Of a DNA stretch of 64,000 bases, positions 1-8,432 are shown piece by piece. The position numbers and the translations under genes were made by a program. Source of the stretch: Murimonas intestini (GTDB lineage Bacteria; Bacillota; Clostridia; Lachnospirales; Lachnospiraceae). The notes under the pieces are model-generated. The model saw only the letters and a list, made by a program, of their open reading frames with translations. It had not been told where the DNA came from and made no database searches. Within the stretch, counting starts at the first letter, position 1, and each line of letters starts with the position of its first letter. The DNA lies in the NCBI RefSeq assembly GCF_024622195.1, contig NZ_JANKBI010000001.1:310001-374000 (forward strand). Direction: 5' to 3'.

Positions 1-390
1 GTGCTCATGCGAAAAGACTCTCCCCTGGCTGCCAAAGCATCCATCCGGCCGGAGGATTTATTTGACCTGCCGCTAATCTTTACCAACCAGGAACTGGCAA
101 GCAACGAATTTGCCGGATGGAGCGGTGGGGAATATGACCGGTTAAATATCATCGCCACCTACAATTTGCCTTACATGGCTTCTCTCATGGTAGAGGAAAA
201 CGTCGGATACGCCCTGGTCCTTGATAAGATCATTCAGACCGCTGAAGGCTGTCCGCTGTGCTTTCGGCCGCTTGAACCTAAACTTGAAGTGAGCATTATC
301 GTCGGCTGGAAACGTTATCAGGTATTTTCAAGAGCTTCCGAAGTTTTCCTAAACCTCTTGCAGCAGGATATTACACTAAATATTTCTTAA
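1..390 (+). CDS. LysR-family transcriptional regulator, C-terminal part (cut by window edge)
   Basis: This is the last third of a LysR-type regulator. The reading frame is open from the first base, so the DNA-binding N-terminus lies outside the window. The residues match the effector-binding domain of the complete LysR protein at 4400-5296: both contain LMRKDSPLA, a N-I-x-A-T-Y-N-L stretch and C-F-R-P-L-x-P-K-L-E near the end. The two are therefore paralogues. The gene ends inside the 3' end of the convergent hydrolase gene, with an overlap of 20 bases. The likely role is control of nearby oxidoreductase or hydrolase genes, but the ligand is unknown. Confidence 0.85.
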   Translation: MLMRKDSPLAAKASIRPEDLFDLPLIFTNQELASNEFAGWSGGEYDRLNIIATYNLPYMASLMVEENVGYALVLDKIIQTAEGCPLCFRPLEPKLEVSIIVGWKRYQVFSRASEVFLNLLQQDITLNIS

Positions 391-1351
391 AAAATTCAGT
401 CATCTTGTCAAATGGAATCACATCTGTCCTGTCATATAAATCCGTATGGACTGCCCCCGGGATGATCATAAGCTCCTTGTTATCACCTTCCAGCTTTTTA
501 AAGGCATCTCTGCTGAAATAACAGGAATGTGCTTTTTCTCCGTGAATTAACAGCACTGCATTTCTGATCTCCTGGCTGTACTGCAAAATCGGCATGTTAA
601 GGAATGACAGGGATGATGTGATATTCCAGCCGCCGTTTGAGTTCAGTGACCTTGCATGATACCCTCTGTCTGTCTTGTAATAATCATAATAGTCTTTTAC
701 AAAGAACGGAGCATCCTCAGGAAGGGGGTCCGCCACGCCCCCGGCAAGGGCATATTCACCGTTTTTATAGTCCGTAATTCTCTGGGCATTTAGAGCCTTA
801 CGCTTCTCATACCGGGCTTTTTCAGTGTCCTCGGAATCAAAATATCCTTTTGCGTTGACCCTGCTCATGTCGTACATGGTGGAAGCCACCGTTGCTTTGA
901 TCCTCGTATCAATGGACGCTGCGTTCAGCGCCATCCCGCCCCATCCGCAGATACCAATGATACCGATCTTATCAGGATCAGCCATGTCCTGGACGGACAG
1001 GAAATCTACTGCCGCCTGAAAATCTTCTGTATTAATATCCGGTGAAGCGACATACCTTGGAGTTCCTCCGCTTTCTCCTGTGAAGGACGGATCAAAGGCA
1101 ATGGTTAAAAATCCTCTTTCAGCCATTGTCTGTGCATACAGTCCTGAAGCCTGCTCCTTTACCGCGCCGAATGGCCCGCTTACCGCGATAGCTGCCAGTT
1201 TTCCCTCTGCGTTCTTCGGCACATACATATCTGCCGCAAGTGTAATGCCATAACGGTTGTGGAAAGTCACCTTGCTGTGGTTCACTTTTTCACTCTGCGG
1301 AAATGTCTTATCCCAATCTTTTGTTAAATTTAACTGTTCTTTCATCATCAT
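371..1351 (-). CDS. Alpha/beta hydrolase (YcjY / dienelactone hydrolase-like)
   Basis: A 326-residue soluble alpha/beta hydrolase with no signal peptide. The nucleophile elbow reads GICGWGG near residues 133-139, so the nucleophile position is Cys135 rather than Ser, as in dienelactone hydrolases. The late catalytic His is probably His302 in PGAVHTD, and the HGE stretch before it fits the acid-loop region. The family acts on esters or lactones; the substrate cannot be read from sequence. The start is the first of three consecutive ATG codons, 4 bases after AAGGA. It is probably the last gene of the leftward group that begins at 4146 and includes the aldo/keto reductases. Confidence 0.85.
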   Translation of the reverse strand: MMMKEQLNLTKDWDKTFPQSEKVNHSKVTFHNRYGITLAADMYVPKNAEGKLAAIAVSGPFGAVKEQASGLYAQTMAERGFLTIAFDPSFTGESGGTPRYVASPDINTEDFQAAVDFLSVQDMADPDKIGIIGICGWGGMALNAASIDTRIKATVASTMYDMSRVNAKGYFDSEDTEKARYEKRKALNAQRITDYKNGEYALAGGVADPLPEDAPFFVKDYYDYYKTDRGYHARSLNSNGGWNITSSLSFLNMPILQYSQEIRNAVLLIHGEKAHSCYFSRDAFKKLEGDNKELMIIPGAVHTDLYDRTDVIPFDKMTEFFKKYLV

Positions 1352-1403
1352 AGATTCCTTCCATTTATAAATATTTAGTTAAATCAGAAATTTGCAATCC
1401 ACG

Positions 1404-2498
1404 TTACTGCCTGCTAAAATAATCTGCAATCTCTTCCATCCGCTTCTCCTGTTTTACATGAAAAGGACAGCGCGACTCGCAATGTCCGCATTTAATGCAG
1501 GCATCTGCCTGGATGGGGAGCTTTCTGTAATGCCCCGCCGCCATTTCATCCCCTGCAAGGGCAAGGTCATAATATTTGTTGATTAATCCGATATCAAGTC
1601 CACCGGGACATGGCTGACAGTGATTACAATAGACACAGACCCCTTTTGCATCTTGGGGAGTAAATTCCCCGATGACAGAATAATCCTTTTCTTCCGGGGA
1701 CGCAGTTACATATTCAAGCGTTGTCTCAAGATCCTGCATATTGCGGACACCGGGCAGCACGGTCAAAACTGCCGGGCGGTCCAGAGCATACTGAAAACAT
1801 TGTTCATGGGTCAATGCTCTTTTAAAAAGGGAAGTTTTTGCATCCAGGAGCTGTCCGCCTGCAAAGGGCTTCATAACCGAAATCCCCACGCCCATCTGTT
1901 CACATTCCCGGTACAAGCTGGCACGTTCCTCTACCTCCCCGATGGCATACTCCCCCCTCCGGTAATCATAGGCCGGATTGATGCTGAACATCATCATATC
2001 CACAAGTCCTGTGTCCAGTATACGGCGGGCTATGTCCGGATTGTGGGAGGAAAATCCCAGATGGCGTATGGTGCCCTCTTTTTTTAAAGCTTTCATATAC
2101 TCCCAGATACCGCCGTTCATCACCTCATCCAGATCTGTCCTGTCATCAATACAGTGGATGAACCCCACATCTGTGTAGCAGGTATCCAAAAGCTTCAGTT
2201 CCCAGGAAAACTGCTCCCTGATGTCGTTTAAATTTCGTGTCCACCCATAATTTCCGTCTTTATAGACTGCTCCAAAATGCATCTGTGTCATTATTTCTTC
2301 CCTGCATCCGGCAAACGCCTTTGCATATGCATAAAAGGGCGCCTGCCTGGATGGAGCCATGTCAAAATAATTGATTCCGTTTTGAATGGCTGCACATATC
2401 ACATCCGTCATTTCCTGTTCTGTGCCGGAAAGACTTCCGCTGCCCAGTCCGATCACACTGATTTTCTCTCCTCCATGAGGCAAAGTACGATACTCCAT
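1404..2498 (-). CDS. Aldo/keto reductase with C-terminal 4Fe-4S ferredoxin domain
   Basis: A 364-residue protein with an N-terminal aldo/keto reductase TIM barrel (about residues 1-280) and a C-terminal ferredoxin-like segment. That segment holds two cysteine groups, CVYCNHCQPC and CIKCGHCESRCP, suited to two 4Fe-4S clusters. Such fusions are common in anaerobes and probably take electrons through the clusters. The usual barrel Asp (YFDMA) and His (FIHC) are visible, but the usual catalytic Lys position reads TQM, so classical NADPH-dependent chemistry is uncertain. The start ATG follows AGGAGA at 5 bases. It lies 48 bases downstream of a broken paralogue and upstream of the hydrolase gene, probably in one transcript. 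Confidence 0.88.
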   Translation of the reverse strand: MEYRTLPHGGEKISVIGLGSGSLSGTEQEMTDVICAAIQNGINYFDMAPSRQAPFYAYAKAFAGCREEIMTQMHFGAVYKDGNYGWTRNLNDIREQFSWELKLLDTCYTDVGFIHCIDDRTDLDEVMNGGIWEYMKALKKEGTIRHLGFSSHNPDIARRILDTGLVDMMMFSINPAYDYRRGEYAIGEVEERASLYRECEQMGVGISVMKPFAGGQLLDAKTSLFKRALTHEQCFQYALDRPAVLTVLPGVRNMQDLETTLEYVTASPEEKDYSVIGEFTPQDAKGVCVYCNHCQPCPGGLDIGLINKYYDLALAGDEMAAGHYRKLPIQADACIKCGHCESRCPFHVKQEKRMEEIADYFSRQ

Positions 2499-2546
2499 AA
2501 TTCTCTCCTATCCAGGCTAACAGCCTTAAAATTTGTAACGGTCAAA

Positions 2547-3009
2547 CTAGCCTTTTTCCATCATAACCTTCATCTCTTCCATATACTTTGGAATATCAAA
2601 TCCCTGGGGACAATGCCTCCTGCAGGAGCCACAGTTCACACAGGCAGATGTTATCCTGAATGCCGTGAAGCAGATAAAAGTCAATGTATTCCATTTTAAG
2701 CCGCCTAAGCTGTTCGGCAAATTGTGCCCTGAAGTCCGGATCTGCCTGCAGATTGAATTTATCTGCCACATAAAAGCTGTCACGGGGATACTCTGCCAAT
2801 GCCTGCCCCAGAAACTTTTCGGAATTGCCTCCATGGTAGATATAGGCAGTGTCATAATAATTGATTCCTTTCTTCATACAGTCATCAATGACCGCTTTAG
2901 CCCCTTCATAATTGATCCTGAAGTCGTCCTGATTCTCTATGGGCAGTCTCATGACTCCCATACCCAGTCTGGAAAGCCTGATACCGTCTTTATATGCTTT
3001 ATACTGCAT
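2547..3009 (-). pseudogene. Deletion-broken aldo/keto reductase with ferredoxin tail
   Basis: The first ~115 codons encode a normal aldo/keto reductase start (RLGMGVMRLP, YYDTAYIYHGG, DFYLLHG). Reading then passes without a gap into the cysteine-rich ferredoxin end of the same family, but in another frame: ACVNCGSCRRHCP followed by a short tail ending at 2547. The middle ~200 residues of the barrel and the first cysteine cluster are missing. The simplest reading is an internal deletion, joined near position 2650, that also shifted the frame. The in-frame product would be 137 residues with a meaningless tail. The gene overlaps the end of the small protein at 2999-3265 by 11 bases, so the original operon was tightly packed. 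Confidence 0.8.
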
Positions 3010-3265
3010 TTTTCTTCCCCCTTAAATATAAAATCACTATCCGCTTATTTTTTATCTGATATACTAAATAATCAAGACAGTAAATCTTCTTTTCTTCTTT
3101 ATGTATAACGTTTAATAATTCATTTCTGTGTTTTTCCAACAACGCCAGCTGCTCTTCCTTCTTGTTCCTGTCAAAGTATAAAAGAAAATCTTTAATGGTG
3201 TCCGGACTGCATCCCGCATCTTTTAAGTTCTGAACTACAGCTTCTCTGGATTCTGAATACATCAT
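2999..3265 (-). CDS. Small helical protein of unknown function
   Basis: An 88-residue, charged, almost wholly helical protein with no export signal. The part LALLEKHRNELLNVIHKEEK resembles the C-terminal dimerisation helix of MerR regulators, but there is no recognisable DNA-binding helix-turn-helix before it. I recall similar small proteins beside ferredoxin-type aldo/keto reductases in gut Clostridia, but cannot check this here. It overlaps the broken reductase by 11 bases and follows the DUF3737 gene after 26 bases, so it is probably co-transcribed. The ribosome binding site is weak. Function unknown. Confidence 0.6.
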   Translation of the reverse strand: MMYSESREAVVQNLKDAGCSPDTIKDFLLYFDRNKKEEQLALLEKHRNELLNVIHKEEKKIYCLDYLVYQIKNKRIVILYLRGKKNAV

Positions 3266-3291
3266 TTATTTCACAGCAGCCTCCTGTATTT

Positions 3292-4146
3292 TCATGCTTC
3301 TTTATCTAAAAGTTCATCTGCCATGATACTGCACTTTGCATCCTTATCATCCATAATAATGCTGCCCACAGCCGGAACACGGATCAATCCTGACCGCGGG
3401 TTTTTAATACTGATCACAGGTGTTAAGATCGTCGCTTCCACATCTGATTTTTCAAAAGCCAGGTCTGTGTCTGTCATTTCACAGTTGATCAGCTTTAAGT
3501 TCCTGCAGTAACAGAAAGGCTGCGTGCCGGTGATCTTGCAGTTGACCAGTGTCAGACCATCTGAATACCATGCAAGATATTCCCCTTTTATGACGCTGTC
3601 CTTTACCACTACATTCTTCGCATGCCAGAAAGCATCCTTTGTCTCAAATTGGCATTGGTCAAAAACCGCATCTTCAATATACTGGAAAGAGTATTTTCCT
3701 TTCAATGTCACCTGTGAAAAATCCAGATTTTGGGAACGCATGAAAAAATATTCGCTTTCTGCACTGCTCTTACGCATCACAGTATTTTTTACAGACCAGC
3801 CAAATTCCGGGGAAATGATATCACAGTCCTCCATCAGAACATCGCTGCATTCCCTGAGTGCCTTTATTCCATGCAGTTTAGACTCTGTAATTTCAATATG
3901 GTCAGAATACCATAAAGCTGCCCTTGACAGCTCTGTCAGTTCTGTATGATCGATTTTCAGTCCGTGATCATGCCAGAATGGATACCGCAGATTCCAGAAA
4001 CAATTCTCCACTTTAATATTACTGCATTCTTTTAAGGCGCTTTCCCCATCTTCCGGCCCATCAAAGCTGCAGTTTCTTACAAGGATATCACTCCTTCCAT
4101 AAAGAGCCCGCTCCATATCAAATCTCTGGTTTTCAATCACTTTCAT
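3292..4146 (-). CDS. DUF3737 family protein, predicted right-handed beta-helix
   Basis: A 284-residue protein made of short repeated strands with recurring N-C and D-C turns (VRNCSF, VENCFW, MEDCDI, LVNCKI, LINCEM). This is the pattern of pectate-lyase-like right-handed beta-helices and matches the DUF3737 family as I know it. It has no signal peptide and is probably cytoplasmic. The family has no established activity. The start is well supported: AGGAGG lies 8 bases before ATG. It is the first gene of the leftward hydrolase/reductase group and is divergent from the LysR gene at 4400, which suggests control by that regulator. Confidence 0.82.
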   Translation of the reverse strand: MKVIENQRFDMERALYGRSDILVRNCSFDGPEDGESALKECSNIKVENCFWNLRYPFWHDHGLKIDHTELTELSRAALWYSDHIEITESKLHGIKALRECSDVLMEDCDIISPEFGWSVKNTVMRKSSAESEYFFMRSQNLDFSQVTLKGKYSFQYIEDAVFDQCQFETKDAFWHAKNVVVKDSVIKGEYLAWYSDGLTLVNCKITGTQPFCYCRNLKLINCEMTDTDLAFEKSDVEATILTPVISIKNPRSGLIRVPAVGSIIMDDKDAKCSIMADELLDKEA

Positions 4147-4399
4147 CCTTATTTCCTCCTATGTTTTTTATCTGAAGGCTTTTTATACATTTTACAGGTT
4201 TTCAAAGCTTCGTTTCTCTCTGGAAACAGTATAAATCCGGCCTCCAAAAATAGCAAATACTTATATTTGATTCATTTGTATAATTGAAACCTATTCTGCT
4301 TTATGATAAACTAAAGCTGAATAAGTTCTAAACAGAAATCCATTGAACAATAAGTGTTTAACAGATATGAACATATATTTCAGATAAGGGGGTAATCAA
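4147..4399. promoter_or_regulatory. Divergent control region between DUF3737 and LysR genes
   Basis: This 253-base AT-rich gap must hold promoters for both directions. At 4261-4283 there is TTATA, 13 bases, then TATAA, an inverted repeat of the T-N11-A kind that LysR proteins bind. A TATAAT lies within it at 4279-4284, but I see no good -35 box at the right distance. The assignment as operator is an inference from layout and symmetry. Confidence 0.4.
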
Positions 4400-5296
4400 A
4401 TGGAATTACGGGTTCTCCAGTATTTTCTTGCGGTTGCGAGAGAACAGAGTATTATACGGGCCGCGGAATCACTGCATCTTTCCCAGCCCACACTTTCCAC
4501 ACAGATCAGGCACATGGAAGAAGAGCTGGGCAAACAGCTGCTGATCCGAGGCACGAAAGGCTCACGGAAGGTGACGCTGACTGAAGAAGGGATGATACTG
4601 CGAAAACGTGCAGAAGAGATTCTTGAACTTGTAAAGAAAGCAGAAAAGGAAGTCACCCTTGCCAATGACATTATTATTGGAGATGTCTATATCGGAACAG
4701 GTGAGACTGACGCAGTGCGTATTCTGGCAAAAGCTGCAAAAAGTCTCCAGAATACATGTCCCGGAATACAATACCATATTTCCAGCGGAAACTCATCCTA
4801 TGTAAAAGAATGCCTTGATAAAGGCCTGCTGGACTTTGGGATTGTATTTGGGCCTGTAGATTTAACGAAATACAATGCACTTAAAATGCCGGTTAAAGAT
4901 ACCTGGGGAGTCCTGATGCGGAAAGATTCCCCACTTGCAAAAAAGGAGGCAGTTTCACCGGAAGACTTATGGGATAAACCCCTCATCATATCCCAGCAGG
5001 AGGACAAAGGCGGCGCATTGACCCAATGGCTGAAACGCCGGGTATCAGACTTAAACATAGCCGCCACCTATAACCTTATTTTTAATGCTTCCCTCCTGGT
5101 AGATGAAGGCCTGGGATATGCCATCTGTTTTGATAAGATCATCAATACAACGGGGAACAGCAGCCTCTGTTTCCGTCCGCTGGCTCCAAAGCTGGAGGAT
5201 GAGATGAGCATTATCTGGAAAAAATATCAGATGTTTTCTAAACCTGCCGAAAAATTTATTGCCATACTGCAGGAAAGTTTAGAAAGCCAAAATTGA
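4400..5296 (+). CDS. LysR-family transcriptional regulator
   Basis: A complete 298-residue LysR regulator. Residues 1-60 form the winged helix (LRVLQYFLAVAREQS, AAESLHLSQPTLSTQIRHME), and residues ~90-295 form the two-lobed effector-binding domain. The start ATG follows AAGGGGGT. It is divergent from the leftward DUF3737-reductase-hydrolase group, the classic arrangement for a LysR protein that controls its neighbour. Its C-terminal half is clearly related to the partial regulator at 1-390. Effector unknown. Confidence 0.9.
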   Translation: MELRVLQYFLAVAREQSIIRAAESLHLSQPTLSTQIRHMEEELGKQLLIRGTKGSRKVTLTEEGMILRKRAEEILELVKKAEKEVTLANDIIIGDVYIGTGETDAVRILAKAAKSLQNTCPGIQYHISSGNSSYVKECLDKGLLDFGIVFGPVDLTKYNALKMPVKDTWGVLMRKDSPLAKKEAVSPEDLWDKPLIISQQEDKGGALTQWLKRRVSDLNIAATYNLIFNASLLVDEGLGYAICFDKIINTTGNSSLCFRPLAPKLEDEMSIIWKKYQMFSKPAEKFIAILQESLESQN

Positions 5297-5323
5297 CATG
5301 CTGATATTGACGGCTCATCCACT

Positions 5324-6244
5324 CTATTTCCCTGGAATTTCAGAATCTTCCTGGTCATCCTGCCTGCACAGTAATATAAAAGCTGTCAGAGATAAAATGG
5401 CGCCAATGCCCGAAAACACAATTGCAGGCATTAACTCCCCGGCCACATCTGTATATGATGCGGAAGAAAGTACTGTCCATCCGCTGTCAAGACCGATATT
5501 TTGAAATGCATAGCAGGTGGGCACAATCCCCTCAAAATACCAGATCGTACCGCTCTCTTCGTTTTTGACGCGAAGTAAAGCCTCTTCCAGGCTTTCGCCA
5601 AGGATCTTCTTCCCCTTCAGCCTGGATTCCAGGGTGGTGCCCAGGAGTGATTCATCGTTGCCCGACATGCACTGCTGGTTTTTACCAAGCAGAACCGTAT
5701 GCACCGGCTGAGATGCCAAAACTGCACGCACATCGCTATCATAGATTGCGGCAAATACAGCGCCGTTGTTCTTGGCATCGCCGCCGACTGCAAATGCAAC
5801 TGTATAATTAAGTGTGGTACCGTCAGCGCCGGCCAGGAAAACATCTGTGATCTGCGGCTCGTTAGTGACCCAAAGAGTCTGGATATATTCCCGGCTGTTC
5901 AGATTGGATACCGCCTCCTCCTTGTCTGCCCTGTAGACGCCTCCGTATGTGTCCACAGCCCGGATCATCTGATAACCCCATATCTCATTGTATTGATCCA
6001 GGCGTCCGGCCTTCTCCTGGTATGGAATATCTTCCGGCATCATCCACGGCTCCCCGGATATCATCTCAAGAAGCTTTAAAGTAGATTCCAGATTGTTCCT
6101 GATCTGGCCGTGTGCGCTGAGACAGCTGGTTCTCGCTGCCATGCTGCAATACCCTGCAACGCCCGTACACGGTACTATAATGAAAAAAGCGCTGGCAGCG
6201 AGACAGCAGATCCTGCTTATTTTCTTCCGTCCTGTTCTCTTCAT
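5324..6244 (-). CDS. Membrane-anchored Cache-type sensor protein without output domain
   Basis: A 306-residue protein with an N-terminal membrane segment (about residues 11-32), a ~230-residue extracytoplasmic domain and a second membrane segment (about 275-295), ending in a short acidic tail. The outer domain resembles a double-Cache sensor fold (DTYGGVYRAD, YIQTLWVTNEPQITDVFLAG, DSGWTVLSSASY). No kinase, GGDEF, HAMP or methyl-accepting domain follows, so it cannot signal alone. Its start codon overlaps the stop of the hybrid kinase at 6241-8343 as ATGA, so translation is coupled. I infer it partners with that kinase as an accessory ligand sensor. It is the last gene of the leftward array starting at 16940. 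Confidence 0.7.
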   Translation of the reverse strand: MKRTGRKKISRICCLAASAFFIIVPCTGVAGYCSMAARTSCLSAHGQIRNNLESTLKLLEMISGEPWMMPEDIPYQEKAGRLDQYNEIWGYQMIRAVDTYGGVYRADKEEAVSNLNSREYIQTLWVTNEPQITDVFLAGADGTTLNYTVAFAVGGDAKNNGAVFAAIYDSDVRAVLASQPVHTVLLGKNQQCMSGNDESLLGTTLESRLKGKKILGESLEEALLRVKNEESGTIWYFEGIVPTCYAFQNIGLDSGWTVLSSASYTDVAGELMPAIVFSGIGAILSLTAFILLCRQDDQEDSEIPGK

Positions 6245-8343
6245 ACTTTTCCTTCATTCCCCTTTACATATGATTGAATACTGTCGTACAGCAGCTGAAC
6301 CATAAGAGGCTTGGAAAGCCGCTGGTTCATCCCTGCCTCCAGTATCTCCCTATTATCTTCCTCCAGGCCGTTGGCCGTAAGCGCCAGAATGGGAATACTT
6401 TTGGCCAGCGGATGATTGGAGGCTCGTATACGGCGGGCTGCTTCCAGCCCGTCCATCACCGGCATACGGATGTCCATTAGGATCAGATCAACAGGTGCGG
6501 CTGACGGATCCAGAAAATATTCCACAGCCATCTGGCCGTTCTCCACTGCTTTTACCTCTGCGCCCGCCTGTGTCAGCAGTTCCTGGGCGATCATGGAATT
6601 GATGGCATTATCCTCTGCCATGAGAATACGGATCCCTTTCAGGGAAACCTCCTGCTGTATGGGTTCAGCTTCCGGCACTGTCTGGTCAACGTCTGCCTGA
6701 AGCGGAAGAACAACTGTAAAAACAGTACCTTTATCTGGTTCACTCTCAACTGAGATACTGCCGTTTAAAACCTTTACAAGTTCCCACATTATAGCCATCC
6801 CCAGCCCTGTACCGGTCTGTGTCCTGCCATACGTGGTGTCCTCCTGGGTAAAAGGCTGGAATAAGATCTCCTGAAATTCCTTCTTCATACCGCAGCCGGA
6901 ATCACTTACAATGATACATATCCCTCCGCTTAAGTCCTCGGCCAGGGAAAGGTCTACAGCTCCATGCTCTGTAAATTTAACTGCATTGGAAAGCAGATTT
7001 GTCATGATCTGCTGAATCTTTTTTGCGTCCCCCACATAAAAACGTTTTTTCAGACCCGCAAGGTCCACGCACAGCTCAATCCCTTTTTCCTGTACGGCCG
7101 GGTCAAATACATGGGCCGTTTTTTCACTCAGCTCATACAGGTCAAAACGTTCTGTCCTGACCTCCACACTTCCGCTTTCAATTTTTGCCATATCCAGTAC
7201 ATCGTTTACAATATCTGTAAGCTGTTTTACTGAATCCTCCATACGCCGCAGATACTCACCCTGCTTTTCAGTGTCCGGGCCGCTTGTTTTCAGCAGCTGA
7301 AGTGTCCCGGAAATCCCGTTAAGAGGTGTCCTGATCTCATGGGAGACGTTGGAGAGGAATTTCCCTTTGAAGCTGCTTTCTTTTTGTGCAATTGTAAGGG
7401 CCAGCTGCATTTTCCTGTTTTTTAATAGAAACCCGACTGCTGCTGCCGCAATAGCCAGGATCCCTGCACTTAAAACCAGGATCATATTGATCTCGTTCCT
7501 GGTATTAAGTACAGAGGTGCGGGGCGTAATAGTTAAAAGAGTCCAGTAATTATAACCCAGCGGCTCGTAAAACAGCACCCTTTCTTCTCCATATGCAGTG
7601 TAGGTCACAAGGCCGGAAAGCTGCAGATTAAGCCTTGTGGCCACTTCTTCCACCGTAGCCCCGTCATTCAGGTCATAAACCTCCAGATCCTTAATGACAT
7701 TGTGCCCTTCTTTATCTTCTAAAGTGTCAGAACTGTTCCACAGATGGTTTCCCTCATGATCCACAATAGCCACAAAAGCCCCCGCATTCCCATATGTTGT
7801 ATCCATGAGCAGATCTGAGATAGTGCTGAGGGGCAGATAACTATAAATAGCAACTGCAGAGGAGTCACCCTGTCCGTCCCACAAAATGCGGAATAAAAGC
7901 TCATCCGCCCCATTTACGGCATTTTGTGACAGAGTTACCGTATATGGATAATTGTGCACATCCAAAACATCGATGGGTTCGTCGAACACCTCAATCTCTC
8001 CTGTGTAAGAACGTGCGGTGCCGTCCTTTAAAACAAAGCCTATCCCCTCCAGAGAGGAGTTATCCAGATAGCGCTGAAAGGTATGCTGTATCTCATCCAG
8101 ATCCGTAATCTGCCGGTCTATAAGTTCACTTTTTAATAGGATCATCTGCTCTGTATATTTGCTCAGGTGGTCGGAGACCCGGTAGGTGATCTGTTCAGAA
8201 AACCGCTCAAATGCAAGCAGGCCGCGCTTGGTGGAATTATTCATAAAGTAAGAGACTGCATAAGTGATGCTGACTGTAACAGCCGCTACATAGATCAATA
8301 ACAGCACAATGGTACGCCACTGTTTTTTGTTAGTCTGTTTCAT
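6241..8343 (-). CDS. Hybrid histidine kinase with extracytoplasmic sensor (HHK1)
   Basis: A 700-residue membrane hybrid kinase. Order: membrane segment ~12-31, extracytoplasmic Cache-like sensor ~35-285, membrane segment ~287-307, HisKA with His335 in SHEIRTP, HATPase_c ~440-550 ([24 protein letters not shown]), and a receiver with phosphoacceptor Asp624 in LMDIRMPVMDG. I chose the ATG at 8343 because GGGGGAG lies 5 bases before it; an in-frame ATG 33 codons upstream has no good site. It sits 89 bases after the double-GntR gene and is translationally coupled to the Cache protein. With only a receiver as output, it needs a separate HPt, and one is encoded at 16572-16940. Confidence 0.92.
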   Translation of the reverse strand: MKQTNKKQWRTIVLLLIYVAAVTVSITYAVSYFMNNSTKRGLLAFERFSEQITYRVSDHLSKYTEQMILLKSELIDRQITDLDEIQHTFQRYLDNSSLEGIGFVLKDGTARSYTGEIEVFDEPIDVLDVHNYPYTVTLSQNAVNGADELLFRILWDGQGDSSAVAIYSYLPLSTISDLLMDTTYGNAGAFVAIVDHEGNHLWNSSDTLEDKEGHNVIKDLEVYDLNDGATVEEVATRLNLQLSGLVTYTAYGEERVLFYEPLGYNYWTLLTITPRTSVLNTRNEINMILVLSAGILAIAAAAVGFLLKNRKMQLALTIAQKESSFKGKFLSNVSHEIRTPLNGISGTLQLLKTSGPDTEKQGEYLRRMEDSVKQLTDIVNDVLDMAKIESGSVEVRTERFDLYELSEKTAHVFDPAVQEKGIELCVDLAGLKKRFYVGDAKKIQQIMTNLLSNAVKFTEHGAVDLSLAEDLSGGICIIVSDSGCGMKKEFQEILFQPFTQEDTTYGRTQTGTGLGMAIMWELVKVLNGSISVESEPDKGTVFTVVLPLQADVDQTVPEAEPIQQEVSLKGIRILMAEDNAINSMIAQELLTQAGAEVKAVENGQMAVEYFLDPSAAPVDLILMDIRMPVMDGLEAARRIRASNHPLAKSIPILALTANGLEEDNREILEAGMNQRLSKPLMVQLLYDSIQSYVKGNEGKV

Positions 8344-8432
8344 GTACTTCTCCCCCTTTCCAGCGTCCTGCCGCTGACTGTCCCAGGCGTTATTGTTCCA
8401 AAAACTGCCTGGAAGGGTTCCTGTTCCCGGAT

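Noticed and set aside
8383..8412. CCAGGC/GCCTGG inverted repeat between double-GntR paralogue 1 and HHK1
   Set aside because: Only 6 bp of stem with an 18-base loop and no T-run; too weak to call a terminator.
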